Of a stretch of 44,387 bases of DNA, positions 1 to 9,347 are shown in pieces. Position 1 is the first letter of the stretch, and each line of letters starts with the position of its first letter. Both the position numbers and the translations under genes were made by a program. Where the stretch lies: the NCBI RefSeq assembly GCF_030167925.1, contig NZ_JASKUT010000003.1, positions 1 through 44,387 of the forward strand, written 5' to 3'. The notes below the pieces were generated by a model. It saw only the letters and a list, made by a program, of their open reading frames with translations. It did no database searches and was not told the DNA's origin. The DNA is from Paenibacillus silviterrae. GTDB lineage: Bacteria > Bacillota > Bacilli > Paenibacillales > NBRC-103111.

Positions 1-80
1 TAATGCGAAAAAAAGTCCCCGACGAAAGTTTTGAAAGGAGGAGGTTGTTCGTCGTGCATGAGGTTGTTCGGTTCGACCAC

Positions 81-537
81 ATGCGGGTCGGTAAAAAGGG
101 TGGAGGAAAGCACTGGACCCAGAAGGAAGTGGAGGCCAGAGAAGCAGCTGCAAAGAAGTTTCAGCGCAGAAAGAAGGCTAAGCTCAAGATTCCCGAGTGG
201 CTATCCGATGAAGCACGTAAGGTATGGCGCAAGACGGTTAAGGACATGGAGGAATTGAAGTCCTTGATAAGGTCGATGAAGATGTGCTTGGAACCTACTG
301 CGACGCCGTTGCAAAATACCAGGAATTGAACGGGCTGATTGACGAGCATGGATACACGGAGTACAATGCTGCCGGTTCAAAACAGGTCAGTTCCTACGTG
401 AAGCGGCACAGAGCTATGCTAGGCTTATTCTTACTTATTCCAGCAAGCTCGGACTGAATGCGGATTCCAGGGCAAGACTAGCGAAGAAGGATTCTGAAGG
501 TGGTGGGGACGATCCTAATGGGGACCTCTTCGATTGA
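81..537 (+). CDS. terS: Terminase small subunit (P27 family)
   Basis: DNA-recognition subunit of the packaging motor, which acts with the large terminase at the packaging site. The corrected protein is about 153 residues, normal for the family. It has a basic N-terminus, the WLSDEARKVWRKTV segment typical of P27 small terminases, and the characteristic acidic DDPNGDLFD end. Compared with the copy at 41482, this copy lacks a T near 255 and a G near 403, which shifts the frame twice; the other copy lacks a G near 41736. ATG 81 gives the family-like N-terminus, but AAAGGAGG lies about 40 bases upstream, so an earlier GTG near 54 is possible. The stop overlaps the large-subunit start. Confidence 0.88.
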
Positions 538-2312
538 TTGGGAGGACGTTCACCCCACGAACCGTTATGCTGCAGAAATCGTCATGGGGATTCGCCCCAG
601 CTGCCGCATGGAATACCTCGCGTGCGAACGTCATCTGAAGGATTTGCAGAGGCAGGCCACTGCTGACTTCCCGTATGTTTTTGATGAATCGCGTGCCAAT
701 CGTATTTTTGACTGGTTTGAAAAATGCTGCAGGCACGTGCGCGGCCCGTTCAGCGGTCAACTCATCGAACTTCTACCGTTCCAAAAGTTCGACCTCGGGT
801 GCGTGTTCGGCTGGGTTCACATGGATTCCGGCAAGCGCAGGTTCAAAAAGCGTTCCACATGCGGGCGCGGGGTAACGTTAAATCCACCGAGATGAGCGGA
901 CTCGCCCTGTATGGTATGTGCAGTGATTGTGTGTATCCCCCAGGGCAGCCGGAGTTTAAACGGTACGAGGACAGCCCAGAGGTTGAGTGTGCTGCTGTAG
1001 ATAAGGGTCAGGGCGAACGGGTGTGGGGCGATGCTCAGGAAATGGGGAAGAAAAGCCCCGACATCTTAAGGCGGCTGCGGATCAAGCGGACGTATATCGA
1101 GCATGCTTCACGCGGCGGGTGGCTGCGGCCTCTGTCAAAGGACACGAAGAACAAGGACTCTGGAGCACCCTGCATCGTCATCATTGACGAGTATCACGCC
1201 CATTCTTCAAGTGAGATCCACGACGTTCTGCAGTCCGGTTTCGGTAAGCGACTGCAGTCGCTGATGATGATCATCTCTACAGCGGGCAAGGATGCGGAGA
1301 ACAGTCCCTGTAAGAAGGAATACGATTCCCTGTGCAAGATGATGAAGGGCGAAATCGACATGAACGAGGCATATTTTGTTATGATCCGGGAGATAGAGAA
1401 GGGCGATGACCCACACGATGAGAGCGTATGGGTTAAAGCGAACCCCATTCTGCAGGAGAATAACGAGTATGCCGAGGAGCTGCGCAATCAGATCCGGCGA
1501 GAGCATGACGATGCGTACAATACTGGTGACCCGGATAAAATCCGCGAGTTTCTGATCAAGCGGGTGAATCGCTGGCAAGCGGACAGCGAAAAGAAGTACA
1601 TGTCCGGGATTATGGACAAATGGAAGGCCCTCGCGATACCTCGGGAGGATTTTTTGGCGTTGGTTCGCGGCCTGCCATGCTGGAAAGGCTTAGACCTTTC
1701 AAGACCACCGACCTAACAGCAGATGGAACCGTGTTTCACTTGGAGGACGGGCGTTTTGCCGTTACTGCTCACGGATACATCCAGAAGATGCCGTGAAGAA
1801 GCACGAGCACGGCGACCGCATTCCTTATACGGAATACATCGAAGGTGGTTGGTGTACCAAAACAGACGCGCTGTCGTGGATTACCGCAAAATCAAGGAGC
1901 GATTGAAGCAGGAGCAAGAGGAACAGCAGCTGGATATCAGCGAGATTTGCTTTGACGATTACAACGCGACGCACTTCGCCAGGAGCTGGGGATGGACGGA
2001 TACACTATGGTGAAGATCCCGCAAACGATGAAGGTGCTCAACGGACCGACGAAGTTTTTCCGTGAGCTCGTGCTGCGGGGCAAGATCGTTCACGATGGGA
2101 GTCCGTTGTTGACCTGGTGCCTCTCCAATGCGATGGAGATCGAAGACACGAATGGGAACATCAAGCTGTCAAAGAAGAACAAGGACGACAGCCAGCGGAT
2201 TGACCTTATCGCTGCCATAATCAATGCCATGGCTCGTGCCATGATCGGCGCAGGGAATATCGACGTATCCGAATTTGCCGAGGAAGACGTGCTCGAAAAA
2301 CTGTGGGGATAA
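518..2312 (+). CDS. terL: Terminase large subunit (TerL, YmfN-like, COG4626 type)
   Basis: Packaging ATPase and nuclease that drives DNA into the prohead. The corrected protein is about 598 residues. The N-terminal half carries a Walker A-like segment MRARGNVKSTEMSGLALY and a Walker B segment IVIIDEYHAH. The C-terminal nuclease half has GLDLS near 1685 and FDDYNATHF near 1955 as likely metal-binding acidic motifs. The usual P-loop glycine before Lys-Ser is Val, and both copies of the region read the same codon. Several 1-base errors (around 590, 850, 1015, 1700, 1780, 1870 and 1990) split the frame here; comparison with the right copy restores it. ATG 518 overlaps the terS end, implying translational coupling. 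Confidence 0.92.
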
Positions 2313-2327
2313 GGAGGTGATGCCTGT

Positions 2328-3661
2328 GTGTTAAAAACATTACGCCGGTGGGTTCACTGGCCTGAAAAACGGGAGGTCTTAGATCTCAATGATTCCCGGC
2401 TCTTGGAGCTGCTTGGGATCCAACGGGGGGACGTGGACGTTCGCGGCAGGAAGGCGCTGAAAGTAGAAACGGTGTATGCCTGCGTGAAGATTCTTTCCGA
2501 ATCTATTTCGAAGCTCCCTCTCAAAGTATACAAGGAAGATGAGAGTGGGGTCCAAAAGCGACCCGTCATCATTTGATTGACCTGCTGCGGCTTCGACCGA
2601 ACCCGCTCATGTCGGCTTCGGACTTCTGGAAGTGCACCGAGGCGCAGCGTAGTTTTGGCAACGCCTATGCGTACATTGAGGTGGATCAACGAACCGGCAA
2701 AGTTAGCGGCTTGTGGCCGATTGACCGAAGCAAGGTTACGATCTGGGTCGATGATGCCAACCTGCTGAGTGGGATCGGAAGTTTTATCAATGGGGGCACA
2801 CGGCTTTGGTATGAAGTCGATATCGGAGGCGGCCAGAAGCGCAAACTGCTGCCGGATGAGATGCTGCATTTCAAGGGCAGCGTGACGCTGGACGGTATCG
2901 TCGGCATTAACCCGATTGAATACCTGCGTTCCTCCATCGAGAATGCAGCCAGCGCAAGTAAATTCATCAACAACTTTTACAAGCAGGGCTTGCAAACGAA
3001 GGGGCTTGTGCAGTACACCGGCACGCTCGATGAGAATGCGAAGAAAATTTTCCGTGAGCGATTCGAGGAAATGTCGAGCGGGCTTAGCAACAGTCACCGC
3101 ATTGCCCTCATGCCTGTGGGGTACCAGTTTACTCCCATGGCGCTCTCGATGGCTGATGCGCAGTTTCTGGAGAATACGGAGCTCACCATTCGGCAGATCG
3201 CCACTGCCTTTGGCGTGAAGATGCACCAGATCAACGAGTTAACCCGGGCTACGTTCAACAATGTGGAGCAGATGCAGATGCAGTTTTACTCCGACAGCTT
3301 GCATCCCATCCTTACGGGGTATGAACAAGAGCTTACGTGGAAGCTGTTCTTGGATCACGAGATTCAGGAGGGTTATTACACGAAGTTCAATGTCGATAGC
3401 ATCCTTCGGGGCGACCTGAAAACGAGGTACGAAGCCTATCGAACGGCGATCCAAGGCGGATTCCTGATGCCGAACGAGGCACGGGCCAAGGAAGATTTGC
3501 CTCCAGTGGCCGGAGGCGATCGATTGTACGCGAACGGGAACTTTATCCCGCTTGAAATGGCTGGCACGCAATACGTCAAGAAGGGAGGTGACAAGAACAA
3601 TGAGCCAGGAGCTGAAGACGAAGGAAGCGAAGGAAGTAAGAGCGGTACCGATAACGATTGA
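2328..3661 (+). CDS. Portal protein (HK97 family)
   Basis: Dodecameric ring at the capsid vertex through which DNA enters and leaves, and the base for the neck. The corrected length is about 444 residues. Family segments are visible: an N-terminal ETVYACVKILSESIS helix, the NAYAYIEVD strand, GLWPIDRSKV, EMLHFKG, GINPIEYLR, and the ATFNNVEQMQMQFY region that usually precedes the stem. GTG 2328 is chosen because AAGGAGGTGA lies just upstream. One base is missing near 2562; the right copy carries the G there but lacks a C nearby. The C-terminal tail is Asp/Glu/Gly-rich and overlaps the protease start. Confidence 0.95.
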
Positions 3662-4236
3662 GATCCGAGAGCAGAACGGAGGAGGGAGTGCCTTCCAAGC
3701 GAACGATCTCCGGCTCGATCAAGTTTAATTCACTGAGTGGAGAAATGCGGGACTATTACGGAGATTCCTTTGTAGAAGAGATCGCCACAGGCGCCTTCGA
3801 TGAAAGCCTGAAAACCCGCGGCGTGGTCGGGTTATGGTCGCACCGAACAGATATGGTCCTCGGGAACACCAAGAGCGGCAACGCTGCGGATCGTAGCGAC
3901 AGCTAGTGAGCTCCGTTTCGAGATCGACCTGCCGGATACGAGCATCGGCAATGATGTGTGGGAGACGATCAAGCGCGGGGACGTAGACGGCGTTTCCTTT
4001 GGCATGCGAGTGACTAAGGATAAATGGTCCAGCGAGAAGCGAGAGTCTGGCGGCAGGCTCTACAAGCGGTCGATACTGAACGCGGAGCTGTACGAAATTT
4101 CGCCGGTCGCCTTTCCGGCCTATCCGGCCAATGAGGTTTCGGTGCGCAGCCTGGATGATTACCGTAACGAGCAGCGCAGAGCTGCCACGGAGTATCAAAA
4201 AAGAAAACTGCTGCTCTGGAGCTCGATGCAACCTAG
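3600..4236 (+). CDS. Prohead protease (HK97 type, Peptidase U35)
   Basis: Serine protease that removes scaffolding parts of the capsid protein during head maturation. The corrected protein is about 212 residues. It shows TISGSIKFNSLS, then FVEEIATGAFDESL, the catalytic-His strand VVGLWSHRTDMVLG, the DVDGVSFGMRV strand that normally carries the catalytic Ser, and the ISPVAFPAYPANEV loop typical of the family. ATG 3600 follows AAGGGAGGTGA inside the portal end. Frame breaks near 3690, 3885 and 4215 are probably sequencing errors. With the last one corrected the protein ends in a Leu/Glu-rich tail at TAG 4234. Confidence 0.9.
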
Positions 4237-4283
4237 TCGGCTCCTTTTTTTATTCACATCAAACCCATATGGAGGTTTTTTCA

Positions 4284-5473
4284 ATGTCCAAAGAATTACG
4301 CGCTATGCTTCAGCAACTGGAGCAAATGAAACAAGAAGTCCGGTCCTTCATCGCGGCGGACAAAATTGACGAAGCAGAGCAGCGCATGAATGATGTTCGC
4401 GCATTGAATAAGAAAATTGAACTGCATCGAGCGCTCGACGGAGAAGAACGCGACGGATTCGGAGGCGGCAAGCCGTATGAAGGCACCAACCCTCTGGAGT
4501 CCCGCGAGGATGCGCAGCTTGAGCAGGAATACCGCAGCGTATTCTTCAAGGCGATTCGACGTCAAGACGTTCTTCTTCCGACGAACGGAGCATCTTGAGG
4601 GAATATGAGAAGCGTGCCGTTATGCATGCTGGCGGGGCTACCGGCCAAGCTAACGAAATTCTTCACTGATTGTGCCGCAGGACATTCAAACTCGGATCAT
4701 TGCCGTGACAAGACAACTGGTTGACCTTTCACAGTACGTAAATGTGCAAGGGGTAACGGCATTGAGCGGCAGCCGCGTGCTGGAGAGATCGAGGACATGA
4801 TTCCGTTCCCTGAAATCGAGGAGTATGGTCTCATCGGCAATACAGACAACCCGCGTTTTATCCCAGTTACCTATCAAGTGAAAAAGCGTGGGGGAATTTT
4901 GCGTTGACGAACGAGTTACTTGCGGACAGCGATCAAAATATCGCTGAGTATGTGAGTAACTGGATCGGTCGAAAATCTGTTGTTACCCGAATACCTTGAT
5001 TCTTGCTCAGCTCAACGCGATGGCAAAGACAGCGTTAACCAACTTTGATTCGATCAAGACGGTGCTGAACGTAACGTTGGACCCTGCGATCAGCGCCAAC
5101 AGCATTATGCTCACGAACCAAGATGGCTATGACTGGATGGATAAACAAAAGGATTCCACCGGAAAGTACTTGCTTACAGACGACATTACCCAGCCGGGTC
5201 GAAAACTGTTCAAAGGCAAACCGGTTGCGGTTGTATCCAACCGTCACATGCCAAGCAATGCCACAGATCCGGCCAACATCAAGCGCCGCTGGTCATCGGG
5301 ACCTGAAAGAGCTGATCGTCCTCTTTTCCCGTAAGTTCTACGAGCTCGCCAGCACCAAGGAAGGCGGCGACGCGTTCAAACGCGACACCACAGACCTTCG
5401 GGCCATCATCCGTGACGATTGCAAAACGTGGGACTCCGGTGCCGCGGTGTTCGGTGAACTGGATATCAACTAG
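4284..5473 (+). CDS. Major capsid protein (HK97 fold)
   Basis: Main shell protein. The corrected length is about 396 residues. The first 60 residues form a charged coiled coil (LEQMKQEV ... MNDVRALNKKIELHRAL), the delta/scaffolding region normally removed by the protease encoded next door. Then come VPQDIQTRII, SGSRVLE, the E-loop/P-domain region with NELLADSDQNIAEY, and the C-terminal RKLFKGKPVAVVSNR segment typical of HK97 capsids. Start ATG 4284 has GGAGG 8 bases upstream. At least five 1-base errors (about 4560, 4660, 4780, 4890, 4985, 5290) split it. No stop-suppressing feature is seen. Confidence 0.93.
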
Positions 5474-5485
5474 GAAGGTGATTGC

Positions 5486-6031
5486 ATGCTGACGACGATT
5501 GCGATCGCAAAGCAAATGCTCGGCATTGCGGAGGATGACATGACTCAGGACGGGCAGCTTACGCTCGCCCTGATCGCCTCGTCTCAGCGGATTGAGCAGG
5601 AGTGCCGAAGGTCGTTTAAAAAGCAATCGTACAAGGAAAGGGCGAGTGGATTGGGTCGCAATATTTTCCTCTGCGAAATTATCCTATCGAATCTGTTCAG
5701 CAGGTAAACGTTGATGGGGTGGAAGTGACCGATTTTACGAGAATGAGGGTATCCTGTTTCGGCGCTGTGGTTGGCCGAGCGGGAGCTTCAACTTGGAGGC
5801 AACTTATGTCGGTGGGTATGTTCTTCCCGAAGATGCGACGGAAGAAACTCCTTCTACACTGCCGAAGCCGTTAGAGTTTGCCTGCATCTTATTTGCCCAG
5901 ACACTGCTTCGCACGCCGGAGCTATTACGGAGCGGGTCGGGGATATCTCTGTTACCTATGCCAACGAAGGCGACGAACTCCCTTCATCTGTGCGGGCTCT
6001 GGTCCTTCCTTACGTGAGTAGCTGGGGATGA
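5486..6031 (+). CDS. Head-tail connector (gp6-like / YqbG-like)
   Basis: Predicted adaptor that docks on the portal. The corrected protein is about 181 residues. The N-terminal half is all-alpha with TTIAIAKQMLGI ... QRIEQECRRSFKKQSY, the classic pattern of the phage gp6-like connector family. The second half contains VQQVNVDGVEVTDF and ends LVLPYVSSWG. Start ATG 5486 follows AGGAAGGTGATTGC. Frame breaks lie near 5650, 5745 and 5930. It is the first of four small genes between capsid and sheath, in the usual connector position. The stop overlaps the next start by 4 bases. Confidence 0.8.
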
Positions 6032-6513
6032 GCAAAGCGAAGAAGACGCGCACCCGGCGTGCGAATGTCACGATCGATGAAACGACGATGCTACCGGATA
6101 TCCTGCAGAAGCTCCAAAAGCTGACTTCCAGGAAGTACATATCGGGGTGGATGGTGGAGAGGAGATCGCTATGATCGCGGGCATCCTGGAACACGGTTCC
6201 ATCAAAGGCAAAAATTCCAGCCCGAAGCTTCATTGGGGCCGGAAGAAAGAAAGCTGCGGCTACCATCTCTAAAATGGTGAAGGCCGGACTGCAAGCAATT
6301 GTCGAGGGGAATAAACAGCCTGAGGACTTGCTTCAGGAGCTCGGGGCCGCGGCAAAAGATCGCGTACTTCGGAACTTTGACCGTATAAGGACTCCTCCGT
6401 TGTCACCGATCTATGCTAAACGGAAGGGAAGTAACAAGATTTTGATCGACGAACAGAACCTTCGAGATTCGATTACCTATGTTGTGGTGAGCAAGAGGAG
6501 GAGGAGTCGATGA
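6028..6513 (+). CDS. HK97 gp10-like neck/tail-completion protein
   Basis: About 160 residues after correction. The pattern, a helical N-terminus (MLPDILQKLQKLT), a central VHIGVDGGEEIAMIAGILEHG segment, a short basic region and a C-terminal VLRNFDRIRTPPLSPIYAKRKG ... LRDSITY, matches the HK97 gp10 / YqbI-type morphogenesis family. ATG 6028 overlaps the preceding stop and its own stop overlaps the next ATG, so the four connector genes are translationally coupled. Frame breaks near 6128 and 6215 are probably errors. The role is inferred from family and position. Confidence 0.75.
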
Positions 6514-6829
6514 TCTTTCGATTTGCCCCGGTCATTCGAAGGCACGCCAAGCCATATGCGGTTATACGCAGCGGGAAGGGACCTGGGACGCCGATGGGGT
6601 TATCAACCGTCAAGTGACCAGTGTATTCCGCACGCCGGGTAATTCAGCCAATTAAATCGGAATTGCTTCAGAGCGAGGGCGGGAGATACACGGGGGACGA
6701 TCGCGTGTTGTATACCACTTCCAACATATTGAGGGTGACGTGGTGGAGTACCAAGGACATCGGTACACGATTGCCGAAGAAGCGCCTCGTGACTACGTGG
6801 ATGTGCAGAAATACACGATGAACGGGTGA
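6510..6829 (+). CDS. Head closure / head-tail joining protein (YqbH-like)
   Basis: About 106 residues after correction. It starts MIFRFAPVIRRHAKPYAVI, followed by a beta-rich body with GVIQPIKSELLQSEGGRYT, VLYTTS and HIEGDVVEYQGHRYTI. This layout is typical of small beta-barrel head-closure proteins that seal the connector. ATG 6510 overlaps the preceding stop and GAGGAGGAG lies just upstream. Frame breaks sit near 6597, 6620 and 6725. Assignment rests on pattern and position between the gp10-like and neck terminator genes. Confidence 0.65.
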
Positions 6830-6835
6830 GTACGC

Positions 6836-7315
6836 ATGATACCATTCCGAGCAATACGGACAGCAATGGTGCAGGGGCTATCGGTTCATCTTAGCCTGAA
6901 GGTCATTGAGATGAATGATATCGGAAGATGCCTCATATCCCTTCCTGACCTACGACTTTACGGATCTCGGGGGACCAGAGAATTCCGGTCTTCCGGTCGT
7001 TACGATAGAGGGTTCCAAACGGGTGACAAGGGAGACGGAGCTTTTGACGTCTCCTTCTTGTCTTACGCAGCTTCCAAAGCTGAATCGATTGAAAATGCAT
7101 TGAGAGCACGCGACTGGCTCCTTTACGACCGGAAAGATACTTCTTTCATCCATAGGAGTAATCGTTGTAACTGTGGGTCAAATCACCAACAGGGACATTC
7201 AAATCGGCCGGAGTGGGAGCGGAGACATGGTTTTGATGTAGAATTTCGCATCACTAACATTATCGAAACCGAAGCCGAAGTAATTGAGAAGGTAACGGTA
7301 AAGGAGATGAACTAG
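6836..7315 (+). CDS. Neck/tail terminator protein (gp12-like, YqbJ-like)
   Basis: About 160 residues. The N-terminus MIPFRAIRTAMVQGLS is followed by DASYPFLTYDFTDLGGPENS, the strand pattern seen in tail terminators, then SYAASKAESIENALRARDWLLY and a C-terminal strand FDVEFRITNIIETEAEVIEKV. It would cap the tail tube and sheath and join them to the head. Frame breaks near 6920, 7040, 7130 and 7190. It is the last connector gene, directly before the sheath gene, where this protein normally lies in XkdJ/YqbJ-type phages. Confidence 0.75.
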   Translation: MIPFRAIRTAMVQGLSVHLSLKVIEMNDIGRCLISLPDLRLYGSRGTREFRSSGRYDRGFQTGDKGDGAFDVSFLSYAASKAESIENALRARDWLLYDRKDTSFIHRSNRCNCGSNHQQGHSNRPEWERRHGFDVEFRITNIIETEAEVIEKVTVKEMN

Positions 7316-7316
7316 C

Positions 7317-8323
7317 TTGAATGACGTTACTGTCACGATAGATATCCAGCGGCCAACACCGAAAATCGGGTTCGGCAAACCTTTAATACTCGGCTCTAGC
7401 GCTGCGGGAAATGCCTATAAGACGTATAAAACCTTATCAGCCGTCCTCGTGGACTATGCAAGCGCGACGGAGGAATACAAGGCAGCTTCCGCGCTGTTTG
7501 GGCAAGGGGATAACTCACCAACAGAAATCGCCATTATTGCCCGTAGGACGGGTAGCACGCCGGAAACTCTTGAGGAAGTGTTGGAAACATTGTTTCTCAA
7601 GGATTGGTATTACCTTATCAGTACGAGCACAGACCTTAACGATATTACAACCATCGCTGAGGCTGTGGAGCAGGATAACTCAAGGCAATATTTCTTCCGC
7701 ACGAGCAGCAAGACGGACCTTGCCACGATCTTCGCTGAAGGATATACAAGAACAAACGGTTTTTATCACATCGCAGCGGAAGTAGCGAAGTACCCGGAAG
7801 CTGCATGGATTGGAAGGGCCGGCTCTGCTCCTCCGGGTAGCTTGACGTGGAAATTCAAACGCTGTCAGGGATTCAGCCTCTCGATATCGATTCGACTGAA
7901 TTGGAGAGTATTCACGCTCTTGGTGCAAACACTTACGTTACGAAAGCCGGAGACAACGTGACCAGTGAAGGGAAGACGATGAGCGGGGAATACATCGATA
8001 TCATCCAATCCAAGGATTATCTTGTTTCCTCAATCGAGTTCGCTGTTCAAAAGCTACTTAACTCGAAGGATAAGATCCCTTATGACAATGGAGGTATCTC
8101 CCAGATTGAAGCGACAACGAAAACAGTGCTTCAACGGGCAGACAACAACGGGATGATTGCCAAGGATACAGATGGCATCAGCTTGTTTGGAACCTCCTTC
8201 AAGGCACGTTCCGAGGTAGATCCAGCGGATCGTGCAGTTCGCGAGTACAACGACGGGACATTCTGGTTCGAGCTCGCTGGGGCAATCCATAAGACTCGCA
8301 TTCGCGGTACCATTAAACTGTAA
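7317..8323 (+). CDS. Tail sheath protein (short, DUF3383/YqbK-like)
   Basis: Contractile sheath subunit, which makes this a myovirus-type particle. The corrected length is only about 335 residues, shorter than the 430-700 of most sheaths. Visible segments include EYKAASALFGQGDNSPTEIA, DWYYLISTSTDLNDITTIAEA, the DUF3383-like PPGSLTWKFKTLSGI near 7845, and a C-terminal strand-rich end GTFWFELAGAIHKTRIRGTI. The start is TTG 7317, chosen for AAAGGAGATG upstream; no better ATG is nearby. One frame break lies near 7858. The neighbouring tube, plug and hub genes support the sheath role. Confidence 0.78.
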
Positions 8324-8337
8324 AGGGGGAGCTTTCA

Positions 8338-8731
8338 TTGCCAGCAAAGACTTATGATCCAAGCGACGTGAGCGTCATTGTCGATAACGTGTATATCACG
8401 GGTCTCGGCGAGGACATGGTAGAAGTGTTAAGGATGAAGATGGCTACGAGCCGAAGGTGGGAGCCCAAGGCGATGTCATCATTGCTAAAATAACAATAAG
8501 CTGGGCACCATTACGATCACTGTCCAATCCTCAAGTCCTGCTATTGCTCACTTGGACCGTCTTGCCAATAGCGGGAGATTGGTACCGGTGAGTGTAATCT
8601 ATTCTGGAGATCCGAAGGAAACCTCTTCCGCAACGGAAGCTTATGTAAAGAAGCCTGCAGACCGTACCTACGGCAAGTCAGCAGAAGACCGTGAGTACGA
8701 GCTGCAGTGCCTTGACCTGAAAATGGAGTAA
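8338..8731 (+). CDS. Tail tube protein (DUF3277-like)
   Basis: Inner tube subunit under the sheath. About 130 residues after correction. It contains YDPSDVSVIVDNVYITGL, a KDEDGYEPKVGAQGDV loop, the strand KLGTITITVQSSSPAI, and GKSAEDREYELQCLDLKME at the end; this is the usual order in small myophage tube proteins. The start is TTG 8338 behind AAAGGGGGAG. Frame breaks near 8425 and 8488. It is followed at once by a strong terminator, fitting a tube gene that must be made in large amounts. Confidence 0.78.
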
Positions 8732-8740
8732 GCTGCATTA

Positions 8741-8776
8741 ACCAAAATCCCAAGCGGTTGGGATTTTGGTTTTTCT
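8741..8776 (+). terminator. Strong intrinsic terminator after the tube gene
   Basis: ACCAAAATCCCAA pairs perfectly with TTGGGATTTTGGT (13 bp, GCGG loop), followed by TTTTTCTTT. It separates the sheath/tube genes from the tail chaperone and tape measure genes, so structural genes upstream could be made in excess over those downstream. Confidence 0.9.
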
Positions 8777-8811
8777 TTAAAACATATTACAAAGCGAGGA
8801 GCAAATGAACC

Positions 8812-9121
8812 ATGAAAAACTTCAAGCAAAAACAGTACACTTCCAAATCCGGCACAAAATATACCTTTCAATTTCCGGCATCCGGTCCGTAACCAAAATC
8901 AACGATCGATCAAGAACAAACACGGCATTCCACAGGATGAAAAACTTGCCGACGAAATGCTAGAACACGTCATTGTGAATCCGAAAATGAAGATGGATGA
9001 CTTTTCATCGATTCGAGAGTTTAACGAAGTTGTCCAGGAAGCTTATAAGTTCGTGAATGGTCTAGATGAGCAAACGGAGGATTCTTTTCGACAAGAAGAA
9101 GGCGGCGCGGGAGAGGGCTGA
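8812..9121 (+). CDS. Tail assembly chaperone (XkdN-like), upstream ORF
   Basis: About 103 residues. It begins MKNFKQKQYTSKSGTKYTFQFPGIRSV and continues with DEKLADEMLEHVIVNPKM and EFNEVVQEAYKFVNG, the compact helical pattern of tail assembly chaperones that coat the tape measure during tail assembly. ATG 8812 follows a GGAGCAAATGAACC site. One frame break lies near 8880. Its last 55 bases overlap the next ORF in another frame, the arrangement seen in gpG/gpGT pairs. Confidence 0.72.
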
Positions 9122-9347
9122 ACGTAACTGGCCGCAATGGAGGCTGCTGTGCGCTCAGATGGTGACATACTCCGAACTGGATTTAATGGACCAGAATGAC
9201 ATTTTGGAAGCTAATGCAGCTCTTGATCTTCATATCGAAATGCAGGAAAAGATGCTCCAAAGGCAAAGGGGACGCCGCCAGGGAGAGGAAGGAGGTAAAA
9301 CATGGGCATTATCGGCAATCTTATGTTTGCCGTTGGCTTCAAGGTGA
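9066..9347 (+). CDS. Tail assembly chaperone, downstream overlapping ORF
   Basis: A highly charged 93-residue ORF (MSKRRILFDKKKAARERAE ... NWPQWRLLCAQMVTYSELDLMD). It lies between chaperone and tape measure, overlaps the first by 55 bases and the second by 46, and so occupies the place of the T part of a G/GT pair. It has its own ATG, but no clear ribosome site precedes it. It might be made by a ribosomal frameshift from the upstream ORF. The upstream frame at the overlap would need a +1 (or -2) shift. Which of these happens cannot be decided in such indel-rich sequence. Confidence 0.6.
   Translation: MSKRRILFDKKKAARERAERNWPQWRLLCAQMVTYSELDLMDQNDILEANAALDLHIEMQEKMLQRQRGRRQGEEGGKTWALSAILCLPLASR

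Larger units (their letters stand above)
1..3003. repeat. Left copy of terminal duplication (circular genome overlap)
   Basis: Bases 1-3003 are repeated at 41402-44387. The copies match throughout except for 1-base indels, mostly in short G, C or T runs, and rare substitutions (for example GATGATGCC near 2752 against GAGGATGCC near 44145). The net difference is 17 bases. The repeat begins just before the small terminase gene and ends inside the portal gene. This is what a linear contig of a circular or concatemeric phage genome looks like before trimming. It is not a biological terminal repeat as far as I can tell. Confidence 0.95.

Noticed and set aside
518..2312. Reading the fragmented terminase as a decayed pseudogene
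   Set aside because: The second copy restores each break, and different breaks occur there, so sequencing error explains the damage.
2354..3226. 290-residue minus-strand ORF opposite the portal gene
   Set aside because: Shadow of the portal frame, no ribosome site, and it disappears in the second copy after one indel.
4217..4252. Possible terminator GGAGC...GCTCC-TTTTTTT after the protease gene
   Set aside because: Only a 5-bp stem with a 17-base loop, within a coupled head operon that must be read through. The T run is real but the stem is too weak.
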